Assembly (NCBI RefSeq): GCF_002688565.1
Contig: NZ_CP024011.1
Span: forward strand, 806,001 to 870,000
Reading direction: 5' to 3'
Source: Acinetobacter sp. LoGeW2-3
GTDB taxonomy: Bacteria > Pseudomonadota > Gammaproteobacteria > Pseudomonadales > Moraxellaceae
DNA: 64,000 nucleotides
The translations under genes were made by a program, and so were the position numbers. A model generated the notes under the pieces. The model was given only the letters and a program-made list of their open reading frames with translations, was not told the DNA's origin and made no database searches. Of this stretch, positions 37,201 to 47,119 are shown in pieces; the first letter of the stretch is position 1; each line of letters starts with the position of its first letter.

Positions 37201-40200
37201 TTAGTCACCATTTTTCAGTTCAATGTTGATACCTAAAGAACGGATCTCTTTGGTCAATACGTTGAACGATTCAGGCATACCTGGGTCCATGTAATGGTTA
37301 CCATCTACAATGTTCTTATAGATACGGGTACGGCCTTCAACGTCATCCGATTTCACAGTAAGCATTTCTTGGAGTGTATATGCTGCACCGTATGCTTCCA
37401 GTGCCCATACTTCCATCTCACCGAAACGCTGACCACCGAATTGTGCTTTACCACCAAGCGGCTGTTGCGTTACTAGAGAGTAAGAACCAGTAGAACGCGC
37501 ATGCATCTTGTCGTCAACCAAGTGGTTCAGTTTCAGCATGTACATGTAACCTACAGTTACCGGACGGTCGAAACGTTCACCAGTACGGCCATCGTACAAT
37601 ACTGTTTGACCAGTACGTGAAATGCCACCAAGTTCTAGCAATTCTTTGATTTGTGATTCTTCAGCACCGTCAAATACTGGAGTAGCTAAAGGAACACCTT
37701 TACGCAAGTTACCAGACAATGCCAAGATTTCATCATCAGTTAAGCTATCAAGATCTTCTTGCTCGCCACCAACTTTGTTATAAATCTTGTCTAAGAAGTC
37801 ACGAAGCTCAAGTACTGTACGTTGCTCTTGAAGCATCTTGTCGATTTTGTCGCCAAGACCTTTCGCAGCCATACCCAAGTGAGTTTCCAGAATCTGACCC
37901 ACGTTCATACGTGATGGTACACCTAGAGGGTTAAGTACCACGTCAACTGGGACACCATTGGCATCGTGCGGCATGTCTTCTACCGGTAAGATGTTAGATA
38001 CAACACCCTTGTTACCGTGACGACCCGCCATCTTATCACCAGGCTGGATACGACGTTTCACTGCAAGGTAAACCTTAACAACTTTCAGAACGCCAGTAGT
38101 CAGTTCATCACCTGTAGAAAGCTTACGTTTCTTCTCAGCAAATTTCTCATCAATCTCTTGGCTCTTCTCTTTCAAGAATACCTGGATTGAAGTTAAACGC
38201 TCAGCGATCGCTTCGTCTACTGGTTGGATGTCTAACAGGTCAACAAGCTCTAAACCAGACAGAACGTCTTCAGACAGTTTGTCACCGCGTTTAGTTGTAC
38301 CACCACCGTTAGATTCTTGACCTTTCAACAGGCGAACAATACGTTCACGTGCTGCTTCTTCGAAGATTTTGTATTCTTCTTTTAAGTCTTTACGGTATGC
38401 ATCAAGCTGAGCTTTTTCAATTGCTTGAGCACGTTCGTCTTTTTCAAGACCGTCACGTGTAAACACTTGAACGTCGATCACAGTACCTTTAGTACCAGAT
38501 GGAACACGTAAAGAAGAGTCTTTCACGTCAGCTGCTTTTTCACCGAAGATTGCACGTAGCAATTTTTCTTCCGGAGTCAGCTGCGTTTCACCTTTAGGTG
38601 TTACTTTACCTACCAGGATGTCGCCAGCTGTTACTTCAGCACCGATGTAAACAATACCTGACTCGTCCAGTTTAGAAAGTGCTGCTTCACCCACGTTCGG
38701 GATATCGGCAGTAATTTCTTCAGCACCCAGTTTAGTATCACGCGCTACACATGAAAGTTCCTGAATGTGAATAGACGTTAAACGGTCTTCTTGAAGAACA
38801 CGCTCAGATAACAAGATCGAGTCTTCGTAGTTGTAACCGTTCCAGGTCATGAACGCTACGCGCATGTTTTGACCAAGAGCCAATTCACCGCCATCAGTTG
38901 ATGGACCATCAGCCAGAACGTCACCACGACCTACTTTATCGCCCATGTTCACAAGAACTTTCTGGTTGATACAAGTATTTTGGTTAGAACGTGTGTATTT
39001 GATCAGGTTATAGATATCTACGCCTGCTTCGCCCGCAACCATTTCGTCTTCGTTGACACGAATAACAACACGAGAAGCGTCTACATATTCAATACGACCA
39101 CCACGTTTCGCAATCACACACACACCAGAGTCATGTGCTACGTTCGCTTCCATACCGGTACCAACCAGTGGTTTGTCAGCGATTAACGTAGGAACAGCCT
39201 GACGTTGCATGTTTGAACCCATCAATGCACGGTTCGCATCATCGTGTTCAAGGAACGGAATCAGTGATGCAGCTACAGATACAACCTGCTGAGCAGATAC
39301 ATCCATATGGGTTACTTTTTCTGGTGGAATACGTACAAATTCACCTTGGTGACGTACAGATACGAATTCTTCAGTCAGGTTGCCATCTTTATCGATTGCA
39401 GAATCGGCCTGTGCAATCACAGTACCCACTTCTTCAATTGCAGACAGGTATTCAACTTCTTCAGTTACACGACCATCAACAACTTTACGGTATGGAGTTT
39501 CCAAGAAACCGAAGTTGTTACATTTTGCATAAACAGAAAGCGAGTTGATCAAACCAATGTTTGGACCTTCAGGCGTTTCAATTGGACAAACACGACCGTA
39601 GTGAGTTTGATGTACGTCACGTACTTCGAAGCCCGCACGTTCACGCGTCAAACCACCAGGCCCAAGTGCTGATACACGACGTTTGTGTGTAATTTCAGAC
39701 AATGGGTTGTTTTGGTCCATGAACTGAGACAACTGACTTGAACCAAAGAATTCTTTGATTGCAGCAGCCACTGGCTTCGCATTGATGAGGTCTTGCGGAG
39801 ACAGGTTATCAGTTTCAGCTTGTGACAGACGTTCTTTAACAGCACGTTCTACACGAACAAGACCAACACGGAATTGGTTTTCAGTCATTTCACCAACTGA
39901 ACGAACACGACGGTTACCCAAGTGGTCGATATCGTCGACTTCACCTTTACCGTTACGAATTTCAACTAATGTTTTAAGAACATCAGTGATATCGTCATTC
40001 GAGAGGATACCTTCAACTTCACGTGACTTCTGGTCTGTACCGACTTCGTAAGGACGACCCAAACGACGGTTGAACTTCATACGACCGACTGGAGACAAGT
40101 CATAACGCTCAGAAGAGAAGAACAAGTTGTTGAATAAGTTTTCAGCAGCTTCTTTTGTTGGTGGCTCGCCTGGACGCATTACTTTGTAGATTTCTACAAG

Positions 40201-41289
40201 TGCTTCTTCACGACCCGTGGTAGTGTCGGCACGTAATGTATCCGCGATGAATGAACCACGGTCGATATCGTTAGTGAATAGAAGGTTGAACTGCTTCACG
40301 CCGCCTTCTGCAATTTTCACCATAATTTCATGGCTTAATACAGTATTGGCTGCGATTACGTCGCCATCTTTCAGCTGGATATCTTCAGCAGTGATACGCT
40401 CGTACAGGTACTCATCAGGAACAGACAATTTCTCAAGGCCTGAAGCTTCCATTTGACGTACGTGACGTGCGTTGATACGTTTACCTTGTTCAACAATGAT
40501 TTTGCCATCTTTGTCAGCAATATCGAATTGCGCCATTTCGCCACGCAGACGTTCTGGAACAAGGTCAATCTGATAGCTACCCATATCAAGATATACAGGT
40601 ACTTTCTCATAGAACATGTTCAAAATTTGTTCGTTGTTATAACCCAACGCACGAAGAACTACAGTCGCTAATAATTTACGACGACGGTCAATACGTACGA
40701 ATACAAGGTCTTTAGCATCGAATTCAAAGTCTAACCATGAACCACGGTAAGGAATGATACGCGCAGAATAAAGGACTTTACCACTTGAGTGAGTTTTACC
40801 TTTATCGTGGTCAAAGAATACGCCTGGTGAACGGTGTAATTGAGATACGATTACACGCTCGGTACCGTTAATTACGAAAGTACCGTTATCCGTCATCAAT
40901 GGCATTTCGCCCATATAGACTTCTTGTTCACGTACGTCTTTGATTGATTTCGTTTCACGATCTTTAAGGATCAAACGAATCTTCACACGCATTGGTGCCG
41001 CATAAGTTGAGCCACGAAGAATACATTCGCGTACATCAAACTCAGGCTTACCAAGACTATACTCAACAAATTCTAAAGCAGCATTGCCAGAATAACTTTC
41101 AATAGGAAAAACTGAACGAAATGCGGCTTGGAGACCGATATCTTCGCGGTTTTTTGGTGATTTGCCATCTTGTAAGAATGTTCTGTACGAGTCGACTTGA
41201 ATCGCGAGCAAGTACGGAGCATCCATGACGCTAGGCAATTTACCAAAATTCTTACGGATCCGTTTCTTTTCGGTATATGAGTATGCCAT
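37201..41289 (-). CDS. rpoB: RNA polymerase subunit beta
   Basis: Second-largest RNA polymerase subunit, 1,362 aa as in relatives. The rifampicin region reads [31 protein letters not shown], the usual wild-type pattern. The C-terminal [32 protein letters not shown] is intact. It is preceded by a 309-base gap from rplL with an attenuator-like terminator and a long hairpin, and followed by a palindromic repeat before rpoC. The translation start has GGACTCC upstream. Confidence 0.99.
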   Translation of the reverse strand: MAYSYTEKKRIRKNFGKLPSVMDAPYLLAIQVDSYRTFLQDGKSPKNREDIGLQAAFRSVFPIESYSGNAALEFVEYSLGKPEFDVRECILRGSTYAAPMRVKIRLILKDRETKSIKDVREQEVYMGEMPLMTDNGTFVINGTERVIVSQLHRSPGVFFDHDKGKTHSSGKVLYSARIIPYRGSWLDFEFDAKDLVFVRIDRRRKLLATVVLRALGYNNEQILNMFYEKVPVYLDMGSYQIDLVPERLRGEMAQFDIADKDGKIIVEQGKRINARHVRQMEASGLEKLSVPDEYLYERITAEDIQLKDGDVIAANTVLSHEIMVKIAEGGVKQFNLLFTNDIDRGSFIADTLRADTTTGREEALVEIYKVMRPGEPPTKEAAENLFNNLFFSSERYDLSPVGRMKFNRRLGRPYEVGTDQKSREVEGILSNDDITDVLKTLVEIRNGKGEVDDIDHLGNRRVRSVGEMTENQFRVGLVRVERAVKERLSQAETDNLSPQDLINAKPVAAAIKEFFGSSQLSQFMDQNNPLSEITHKRRVSALGPGGLTRERAGFEVRDVHQTHYGRVCPIETPEGPNIGLINSLSVYAKCNNFGFLETPYRKVVDGRVTEEVEYLSAIEEVGTVIAQADSAIDKDGNLTEEFVSVRHQGEFVRIPPEKVTHMDVSAQQVVSVAASLIPFLEHDDANRALMGSNMQRQAVPTLIADKPLVGTGMEANVAHDSGVCVIAKRGGRIEYVDASRVVIRVNEDEMVAGEAGVDIYNLIKYTRSNQNTCINQKVLVNMGDKVGRGDVLADGPSTDGGELALGQNMRVAFMTWNGYNYEDSILLSERVLQEDRLTSIHIQELSCVARDTKLGAEEITADIPNVGEAALSKLDESGIVYIGAEVTAGDILVGKVTPKGETQLTPEEKLLRAIFGEKAADVKDSSLRVPSGTKGTVIDVQVFTRDGLEKDERAQAIEKAQLDAYRKDLKEEYKIFEEAARERIVRLLKGQESNGGGTTKRGDKLSEDVLSGLELVDLLDIQPVDEAIAERLTSIQVFLKEKSQEIDEKFAEKKRKLSTGDELTTGVLKVVKVYLAVKRRIQPGDKMAGRHGNKGVVSNILPVEDMPHDANGVPVDVVLNPLGVPSRMNVGQILETHLGMAAKGLGDKIDKMLQEQRTVLELRDFLDKIYNKVGGEQEDLDSLTDDEILALSGNLRKGVPLATPVFDGAEESQIKELLELGGISRTGQTVLYDGRTGERFDRPVTVGYMYMLKLNHLVDDKMHARSTGSYSLVTQQPLGGKAQFGGQRFGEMEVWALEAYGAAYTLQEMLTVKSDDVEGRTRIYKNIVDGNHYMDPGMPESFNVLTKEIRSLGINIELKNGD

Positions 41290-41598
41290 CTGGAGTCCTC
41301 GGAAAGTGTAAACTAAGCCCGCCTGCAGAACGGGCTCAGAAGGAATTACGCTGGCCGGATATGGCCACCACTCTTTACAAATGCTGCAATTTTTAGTGGT
41401 ATTAAAACGCTTAACAATATTTTTTACTGAAAAATATTGGTAAGCGTTTGATCAATTATGTTTGTTTTTAAAATTGTATGAATTTCTATCACGCAAACAA
41501 AAATCGAGCCGATTATTGTAACGCAAAAAGGCTGATGACCCAAGAGCCATCAGCCAAATTTTGGAGCCGATTATAAAAAAACCGACTCCCTTAAGAAA
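41290..41598 (-). promoter_or_regulatory. rplL-rpoB intergenic region: attenuator and long hairpin
   Basis: On the minus strand, in order after rplL: a terminator-like hairpin (41530-41555) with TTTTTG after it; then a 20-nt-arm hairpin (41405-41449, AAACGCTTA/TAAGCGTTT and CAATATTTTT/AAAAATATTG around one mismatch); then smaller dyads (TGGCC/GGCCA and GCCCG/CGGGC) before the rpoB ATG. In E. coli this gap carries an attenuator and an RNase III site; the same roles are inferred here. Confidence 0.6.
41525..41555 (-). terminator. Attenuator-type terminator after rplL
   Basis: On the minus strand GGCTGATG pairs with CATCAGCC around a 10-base loop, followed by TTTTTG. Some read-through must reach rpoB unless rpoB has its own promoter. 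Confidence 0.7.
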
Positions 41599-41967
41599 TT
41601 ACTTAAGTGTAACTGTAGCACCAGCTTCTTCAAGTTTCTTCTTAAGCTCTTCGCCTTCTTCTTTAGAAACGCCTTCTTTAAGAACTGAAGGAGCGCTTTC
41701 AACTAGGTCTTTAGCTTCTTTCAAGCCAAGGCCAGTAGCTTCACGAACTGCTTTAATTACAGCAACTTTGTTAGCGCCAAAAGAAGTCAACTCAACGTTG
41801 AATTCTGATTGTTCTTCAGCAGCAGCAGCAGCGCCAGGAGCAGCAGCAACAGCTACAGCAGCAGCAGAAACATTGAATTTCTCTTCGAAAGCAGAGATAA
41901 GTTCAACAAGTTCAAGAACAGTTTTTTCTGCAACTGCGTTTAGGATTTCTTCGTTAGTTAAAGCCAT
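41599..41967 (-). CDS. rplL: 50S ribosomal protein L7/L12
   Basis: The stalk protein that recruits translation factors. 122 aa. The N-terminal dimerisation helix ([19 protein letters not shown]) is followed by an Ala-rich hinge (about 33-52). The C-terminal globular domain has [25 protein letters not shown]. It is co-transcribed with rplJ, 49 bases upstream. Confidence 0.98.
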   Translation of the reverse strand: MALTNEEILNAVAEKTVLELVELISAFEEKFNVSAAAVAVAAAPGAAAAAEEQSEFNVELTSFGANKVAVIKAVREATGLGLKEAKDLVESAPSVLKEGVSKEEGEELKKKLEEAGATVTLK

Positions 41968-42015
41968 GAGAATAACTCCAAATGGAAATTGAATGGTGTG
42001 GAAATAAATTTAAGC

Positions 42016-42522
42016 TTATGCAGCTTCTGACTCGTTTTTCTCTTTGAGCGCAGTAATAAGGCGACCCAATTTCGAAATAGGAGCTTGAAGAACGTTTGCA
42101 AGCATAGTAAGCGCTTTTTCTTGGTTCGGAAGGTTCGCGATCACGCTAACTTCAGCACCTTCATAAACCTTGCCATCAAATGCAGCAGCTTTAAGTTCGA
42201 ATGCTTTGTTAGTTTTTGCGAATTCTTCGAACAAGCGTGCAGCTGCACCCATGTCGTCTTCAGAAGTCGAGAAAGCTAAGATTGTTGGGCCAACAAGGCT
42301 GTCGTTCAAGATATTGAATTGAGTATCTTGAAGAGCACGTTTAGCTAAAGTATTACGTACAACACGTGTAGCAACACCTAGTTTACGAGCTTCAACACGA
42401 AGAGCAGTTAATTGCTCAACTGTTAAACCTTGGTAGTCAGCAACAACAGCGGCAAATGCAGTAGAAGCAATTTCACTTACTTCAGCTACGATCTGTTTTT
42501 TGCCTTCAATAAGAAGAGCCAT
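42016..42522 (-). CDS. rplJ: 50S ribosomal protein L10
   Basis: Anchors L7/L12 to the ribosome. GGAGG, nine bases upstream, selects MALLIEGKKQIVAEV at 42522 (168 aa); 17 further open codons upstream are not used. The rRNA-binding domain includes YQGLTVEQLTALRVEARKLG and the C-terminal helix binds L7/L12. The 305-base leader is the expected place for autoregulation by the L10-L7/L12 complex. Confidence 0.98.
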   Translation of the reverse strand: MALLIEGKKQIVAEVSEIASTAFAAVVADYQGLTVEQLTALRVEARKLGVATRVVRNTLAKRALQDTQFNILNDSLVGPTILAFSTSEDDMGAAARLFEEFAKTNKAFELKAAAFDGKVYEGAEVSVIANLPNQEKALTMLANVLQAPISKLGRLITALKEKNESEAA

Positions 42523-42827
42523 TGTAAAACCTCCTAACGGTGATTTATGTACTTCAGAGAAGTACACTCCCAATTCGTAAGTCCATCACTGGACCCACAC
42601 GCGGAGGATGAACAAATCACACCACCGCGTCTACGCAGGCTGGGATATTAAGAGAAGAGCATAAAACTCCCCTCGCCTGAGGTCTTTGACGCTGATAAAT
42701 TCTCATTTATCAATTCAAAGTTTGCCTAAGTTTCACAAGAGTTCCGAAACCGGTTTCTCTTGCGTAAGTTTTAAAGCAGCGCTTTAAAACTTACTCAGGG
42801 CTTTAAAATTCTGTAATAAGTCGAAAC
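42523..42827 (-). promoter_or_regulatory. rplJL leader with strong hairpins
   Basis: A 305-base non-coding gap between rplA and rplJ. Nearest rplA is a 14-bp perfect stem, GTAAGTTTTAAAGC (42764-42777) with GCTTTAAAACTTAC (42781-42794), loop AGC. Then a dyad around GAAACCGGTTTC (about 42745-42756). Close to rplJ are GTCC/GGAC and GTACTTC/GAAGTAC (42549-42565). In relatives this leader is bound by L10-L7/L12; that role here is inferred. Confidence 0.6.
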
Positions 42828-43523
42828 TTATTTAGAAACGTTTGCTACATCAACGATCAGACCAGGACCCATTGTAGAGCTTAGAGTGATCTTTTGGATG
42901 TAGATACCTTTAGAAGTAGCAGGTTTTGCTTTCTTAAGGTCAGCTACAAGAGCTTCAACGTTTTGACGAACAGCTTCAGCAGAGAAACCTACTTGACCGA
43001 TCGCAGCGTGGATGATACCCGCTTTGTCTACACGGTAACGTGCTTGACCAGCTTTTGCATTTTTAACTGCAGTCGCTACGTCAGGAGTTACAGTACCCAC
43101 TTTAGGGTTTGGCATTAAGCCACGTGGACCAAGAATCGTACCAAGTTTACCTACAACGCGCATTGCATCTGGAGCAGCAATTACTACGTCGAAATCAAGG
43201 TTACCCGCTTGGATGCTTTCTGCAAGATCGTCGAAACCAACAACGTCTGCGCCTTCAGCTTTAGCAGCTTCTGCAGCAGCGCCTTGAGCGAATACAGCTA
43301 CACGTACAGTTTTACCAGTACCTGCAGGAAGCGTAGTCGCGCCACGAACAACTTGGTCAGATTTACGAGGGTCAACACCTAGGTTAACAGCGATATCCAA
43401 AGATTCTTTGAATTTCGCAGCTGGAAGGTTAGTAAGAACTTCTACAGCTTCTTCTAAAGTGTAAACTTTTTGCGCTTCAACAGCAGCAGCAATGGCTTTT
43501 TGACGTTTAGTTAACTTTGCCAT
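42828..43523 (-). CDS. rplA: 50S ribosomal protein L1
   Basis: L1-stalk protein that also represses its own operon in relatives. 231 aa. [20 protein letters not shown] starts the protein; [21 protein letters not shown] is the conserved hinge; [22 protein letters not shown] is near the end. It begins three bases after the rplK stop, so the two are coupled. Confidence 0.98.
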   Translation of the reverse strand: MAKLTKRQKAIAAAVEAQKVYTLEEAVEVLTNLPAAKFKESLDIAVNLGVDPRKSDQVVRGATTLPAGTGKTVRVAVFAQGAAAEAAKAEGADVVGFDDLAESIQAGNLDFDVVIAAPDAMRVVGKLGTILGPRGLMPNPKVGTVTPDVATAVKNAKAGQARYRVDKAGIIHAAIGQVGFSAEAVRQNVEALVADLKKAKPATSKGIYIQKITLSSTMGPGLIVDVANVSK

Positions 43524-43526
43524 GTC

Positions 43527-43955
43527 TTATAGCTCCACTTCCAAGCCCATAGAACGTGCAGAACCAGCGATGGTACGAACACGTGCGTCTAAATCAGCAC
43601 CAGTAAGATCTGGTTCTTTAGTAGTCGCAATTTCTTCTAACTGAGCACGAGTCAACTTACCAACTTTAGTTTTGTTAGGTACAGCTGAACCTTTTTGGAT
43701 ACCAGCAGCTTTCTTAAGAAGAATAGCAGCAGGTGGAGTTTTCATGATGAAAGTGAACGACTTGTCGTTGTACACAGTGATCACTACTGGGATTGGCAGA
43801 CCAGCTTCAAGCTTTTGAGTAGCAGCATTGAATTCTTTACAGAATGCCATGATGTTAACACCACGTTGACCCAGTGCAGGACCAATAGGTGGAGATGGAT
43901 TCGCTTTACCAGCTGGAACTTGCAGCTTGATATAGCCGTCAATCTTCTTAGCCAT
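43527..43955 (-). CDS. rplK: 50S ribosomal protein L11
   Basis: Binds the GTPase-associated region of 23S rRNA. 142 aa. The N-terminal domain reads [26 protein letters not shown] with the Pro-rich thiostrepton-site helix; the C-terminal rRNA-binding domain ends [12 protein letters not shown]. The 118-base leader contains two hairpins (GTAACG/CGTTAC at 44006-44022 and GCCCGAT/ATCGGGC at 44032-44055), the place where L1 autoregulation would act. Confidence 0.98.
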   Translation of the reverse strand: MAKKIDGYIKLQVPAGKANPSPPIGPALGQRGVNIMAFCKEFNAATQKLEAGLPIPVVITVYNDKSFTFIMKTPPAAILLKKAAGIQKGSAVPNKTKVGKLTRAQLEEIATTKEPDLTGADLDARVRTIAGSARSMGLEVEL

Positions 43956-44073
43956 TTCAAATTACCTCTGGGTGCAAACGCCGCTAGGCTCCCCAATGAT
44001 TCTACGTAACGATAACCGTTACAACAACAATGCCCGATCCTTTAACAAATCGGGCGTTTTCAACCAACACCAA

Positions 44074-44607
44074 TTAGATTGTTTTTTCGACTTGGCGAAA
44101 TTCCAATTCAACCTGAGTTGGTCGGTTAAATACGTTGATTGTCAGCGTTAAGCGTGACTTTTCGTACTGAACTTCTTCCACCACACCTTTAAAGTCTGTG
44201 AATGGACCGTCAATAACGAGTAATTCTTCGCCTGGTTCAAACATCGTCTTAGGACGAGGTGCTTCGCCAGTATTGCGTACACGCGCAAGAATCGCATCAG
44301 CTTCTTTTTGCGTAATAGGCGCCGGTTTTTCAGCCGTACCACCAATGAAACCTAATACTTTTGGACATTCTTTAACAATGTGCCAAGTTTCATCGTTCAT
44401 TTCCATTTCAACTAATACATAGCCAGGGAAGAACTTACGCTCTGATTTACGTTTCTTGCCATCCTTCATTTCCACTACTTCTTCAGTAGGGACCAGGACT
44501 TCACCAAAGCTATCGGCAACAGCGCTACGCTGGATTCGATCATTAAGCGAACGCATCACTTGTTTTTCATAACCAGAATAGGCATGAATAATGTACCAAC
44601 GTTTCAT
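44074..44607 (-). CDS. nusG: Transcription termination/antitermination protein NusG
   Basis: Elongation factor linking RNA polymerase with Rho or the ribosome. 177 aa. The N-terminal NGN domain begins [21 protein letters not shown] and includes [12 protein letters not shown]. The C-terminal KOW domain includes [23 protein letters not shown]. It begins seven bases after the secE stop. The 118-base gap to rplK carries the rplK leader. Confidence 0.98.
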   Translation of the reverse strand: MKRWYIIHAYSGYEKQVMRSLNDRIQRSAVADSFGEVLVPTEEVVEMKDGKKRKSERKFFPGYVLVEMEMNDETWHIVKECPKVLGFIGGTAEKPAPITQKEADAILARVRNTGEAPRPKTMFEPGEELLVIDGPFTDFKGVVEEVQYEKSRLTLTINVFNRPTQVELEFRQVEKTI

Positions 44608-44614
44608 AGCTCTC

Positions 44615-45055
44615 TTACCCGATAATAAACTTCATTAACCAGCCTAATGCGTAGTCAAAACACCACAATAAAATGGATGCAAGGACAACAACAACAAGTA
44701 CCTGCCATGATGTGGACACAGTCTCTTGTTTAGTAGGCCAAGTCACTCGACGGAGCTCAATTCGTGCGTCTTTCAGCAGTCGAACAAAGCCTTTGCCTTG
44801 ATGGGTGGCGTATAATAAACCTAAAGCGCCCACGATACAAGCCAAAATCACCCCAACACGAACCCAAATATCATTCGCTGGCGCCCAGTATGCTGGCAAA
44901 TATTGATTCACCATCATTGCACCACCCAACAAAATCAAGGCGATAACCCATAGAACAATGTCCAATGGAGAACCAGTTTTTACATCTACAGCAGGATTAT
45001 TTCTTTGGGGTATTGCCGCGCCGCTCATTGCGTCACGTGATTTATCATTCGACAT
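44615..45055 (-). CDS. secE: Preprotein translocase subunit SecE
   Basis: Essential SecYEG subunit. 146 aa with three membrane helices (about 29-48, 62-83, 114-143), as in E. coli. The conserved cytoplasmic segment is [21 protein letters not shown] before the last helix. The hydrophilic N-terminus (about 28 residues, [20 protein letters not shown]) is slightly long. It is followed tightly by nusG and preceded by tRNA-Trp. Confidence 0.96.
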   Translation of the reverse strand: MSNDKSRDAMSGAAIPQRNNPAVDVKTGSPLDIVLWVIALILLGGAMMVNQYLPAYWAPANDIWVRVGVILACIVGALGLLYATHQGKGFVRLLKDARIELRRVTWPTKQETVSTSWQVLVVVVLASILLWCFDYALGWLMKFIIG

Positions 45056-45133
45056 TTTTGTACTCGTCGTAGGTTTCGCGACTTATTATATGACCAGATT
45101 TGCCGACATCAAGCGTCTTTTAAGAAAAAATGA

Positions 45134-45209
45134 TGGCAGGCCAGGAGGGACTCGAACCCCCAACATTCGGTTTTGGAGACCGACGCTCTACCAATTGAAC
45201 TACTGACCT
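45134..45209 (-). tRNA. tRNA-Trp (CCA anticodon)
   Basis: A 76-nt cloverleaf on the minus strand. It begins AGGTCAGTAGTTCAATTGG, has anticodon loop CTCCAAA (anticodon CCA), the T-arm GGGGGTTCGAGTCCC, and an encoded 3' CCA. The acceptor AGGTCAG pairs with CTGGCCT (one G-T). It lies between tuf and secE; the pairing of tRNA-Trp with secE is common in some bacteria but not in E. coli. Confidence 0.95.
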
Positions 45210-45210
45210 T

Positions 45211-45241
45211 CAAAAAGACAAACTGGAGCCGGGGCTCCAGT
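45211..45241 (-). terminator. Terminator of tuf
   Basis: On the minus strand ACTGGAGC pairs with GCTCCAGT around CCCG, followed by TTGTCTTTTTG. It lies between the tuf stop and tRNA-Trp. Confidence 0.75.
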
Positions 45242-45258
45242 CAATATCTTATACTATA

Positions 45259-46449
45259 TTATGCAGTAACGCGAGATACTACACCAGCACCAACCGTACG
45301 ACCACCTTCACGGATCGCGAAGCGTAAGCCAGCGTCCATTGCGATTGGGTGGATCAGCTCTACTGACATCTCAACGTTGTCACCAGGCATAACCATTTCA
45401 ACGCCTTCTTTAAGCGCGATCGCACCAGTCACGTCAGTTGTACGGAAGTAGAACTGTGGACGGTAACCGTTAAGGAATGGAGTATGACGACCACCTTCTT
45501 CTTTAGAAAGTACGTATACTTCTGCGTCGAATTTAGTGTGCGGCTTGATTGTACCTGGTTTAGCAAGTACTTGACCACGTTGAACGTCTTCACGTTTAGT
45601 ACCACGAAGAAGAACACCACAGTTCTCGCCCGCACGACCTTCGTCAAGAAGTTTACGGAACATTTCAACGCCAGTTACAGTCGTTTTAACTGTGTCTTTG
45701 ATACCAACGATTTCAACTTCTTCGCCTACTTTCACAACACCAGTTTCTACACGGCCAGTTACAACTGTACCACGACCAGAAATTGAGAATACGTCTTCGA
45801 TTGGCATCAAGAATGCTTGGTCGATCGCACGTTCTGGTTCTGGAATGTAAGAGTCAAGCGCTTCAACAAGAGCTACAACAGCTGGTTCGCCGTATTGATC
45901 TTGGTCACCGTTAAGTGCAAGAAGAGCTGAACCACGGATCACTGGAGTGTCATCACCTGGGAAGTCGTAAGTAGAAAGAAGTTCACGAACTTCCATTTCA
46001 ACTAGCTCAAGAAGCTCTTCGTCGTCTACAAGGTCGCATTTGTTCAAGAATACAACGATGTAAGGTACACCTACCTGACGAGAAAGAAGGATGTGTTCAC
46101 GAGTTTGTGGCATTGGACCATCAGTCGCAGCACATACAAGGATCGCGCCGTCCATCTGAGCAGCACCAGTAATCATGTTTTTAACATAATCGGCGTGACC
46201 CGGGCAGTCTACGTGAGCGTAGTGACGAGTTGGAGAATCGTATTCTACGTGAGAAGTATTAATTGTAATACCACGTGCTTTTTCTTCTGGTGCAGAGTCA
46301 ATTGCAGCGTAGTCTTTCGCTTCACCACCGAATTTCTTCGCACATACAGTTGCAATCGCAGCTGTTAAAGTTGTTTTACCATGGTCAACGTGACCAATTG
46401 TGCCCACGTTAACGTGTGGCTTATTACGTTCAAACTTAGCCTTAGCCAT
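45259..46449 (-). CDS. tuf: Elongation factor Tu
   Basis: GTPase that delivers aminoacyl-tRNA to the ribosome. 396 aa. G1 is GHVDHGKT, G3 is [13 protein letters not shown]4 is NKCD, followed by the two beta-barrel domains ending [16 protein letters not shown] upstream selects [10 protein letters not shown] at 46449 rather than an ATG two codons before. It follows four tRNA genes, as tufB does in E. coli. A second tuf copy elsewhere is likely but not visible here. Confidence 0.98.
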   Translation of the reverse strand: MAKAKFERNKPHVNVGTIGHVDHGKTTLTAAIATVCAKKFGGEAKDYAAIDSAPEEKARGITINTSHVEYDSPTRHYAHVDCPGHADYVKNMITGAAQMDGAILVCAATDGPMPQTREHILLSRQVGVPYIVVFLNKCDLVDDEELLELVEMEVRELLSTYDFPGDDTPVIRGSALLALNGDQDQYGEPAVVALVEALDSYIPEPERAIDQAFLMPIEDVFSISGRGTVVTGRVETGVVKVGEEVEIVGIKDTVKTTVTGVEMFRKLLDEGRAGENCGVLLRGTKREDVQRGQVLAKPGTIKPHTKFDAEVYVLSKEEGGRHTPFLNGYRPQFYFRTTDVTGAIALKEGVEMVMPGDNVEMSVELIHPIAMDAGLRFAIREGGRTVGAGVVSRVTA

Positions 46450-46600
46450 GTTCATCTTCCTCGTTTACGTCGAACACAATTCTGAGTAAAACTCAGCTCC
46501 GACATATCGCCTAAAAAAATCAAACGCCCAATACTTGAAAAGCAGACTAAATAGCCTGCTTTTGGAATCTTTCGCAACAATGTTGCTATAAACTGTAATC

Positions 46601-46675
<75 letters not shown>

Positions 46676-46692
46676 AAATATTAGTACTTCAA

Positions 46693-46768
46693 TGGAGCGG
46701 GAGACGAGGGTCGAACTCGCGACATGTAGCTTGGAAGGCTACCGCTCTACCAACTGAGCTACTCCCGC
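46693..46768 (-). tRNA. tRNA-Gly (TCC anticodon)
   Basis: A 76-nt cloverleaf on the minus strand, starting GCGGGAGTAGCTCAGTTGG, anticodon loop CTTCCAA (anticodon TCC), encoded CCA. It corresponds to glyT. Confidence 0.95.
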
Positions 46769-46806
46769 ACGATGTTGGTACATACCACTTATTGAAGTCT
46801 TAAAAT

Positions 46807-46890
46807 TGGTGGTGAGGGAAGGATTCGAACCTTCGAAACTTTCGTAGCGGAGTTACAGTCCGCCCCCTTTGACCGCTCGGGAACCTCACC
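46807..46890 (-). tRNA. tRNA-Tyr (GTA anticodon)
   Basis: An 84-nt class II cloverleaf with a long variable arm on the minus strand, starting GGTGAGGTTCCCGAGCGG, anticodon loop CTGTAAC (anticodon GTA), encoded CCA. It corresponds to tyrU. Confidence 0.95.
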
Positions 46891-46945
46891 ATTTTTACAC
46901 TTACATCAGTGCTGTTCTTTACCTTAACTACTCAACTCTCTAAGA

Positions 46946-47021
<76 letters not shown>

Positions 47022-47062
47022 GTTTCTTAGTGTTTCGTACGTTTCATATCGGAACGGTGTGC

Positions 47063-47090
47063 AGTTTAGCAAAACTCAGAAACCATGCAA
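47063..47090 (-). promoter_or_regulatory. Strong promoter of the tRNA-tuf operon
   Basis: On the minus strand TTGCAT (47090-47085), a 16-base spacer, then TAAACT (47068-47063). A GC-rich discriminator (GCACACCG) follows, typical of stringently controlled tRNA promoters, about 35 bases before the first tRNA. Confidence 0.75.
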
Positions 47091-47119
47091 GTGTTTTTTT
47101 CAAAAAAAACGTCAAAAAC

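Noticed and set aside
39213..39672. Overlapping open frames antisense to rpoB
   Set aside because: They are shadows of conserved rpoB codons. Two frames overlap each other and neither has a start signal.
41561..41992. 143-aa Ser/Ala-rich open frame antisense to rplL
   Set aside because: A shadow of the Ala-rich L7/L12 hinge; rplL is certain on the other strand.
45083..45133. Possible gene crossing from the secE 5' end into tRNA-Trp
   Set aside because: The open frame through 44958-45206 runs antisense through secE and the tRNA; the tRNA is clear.
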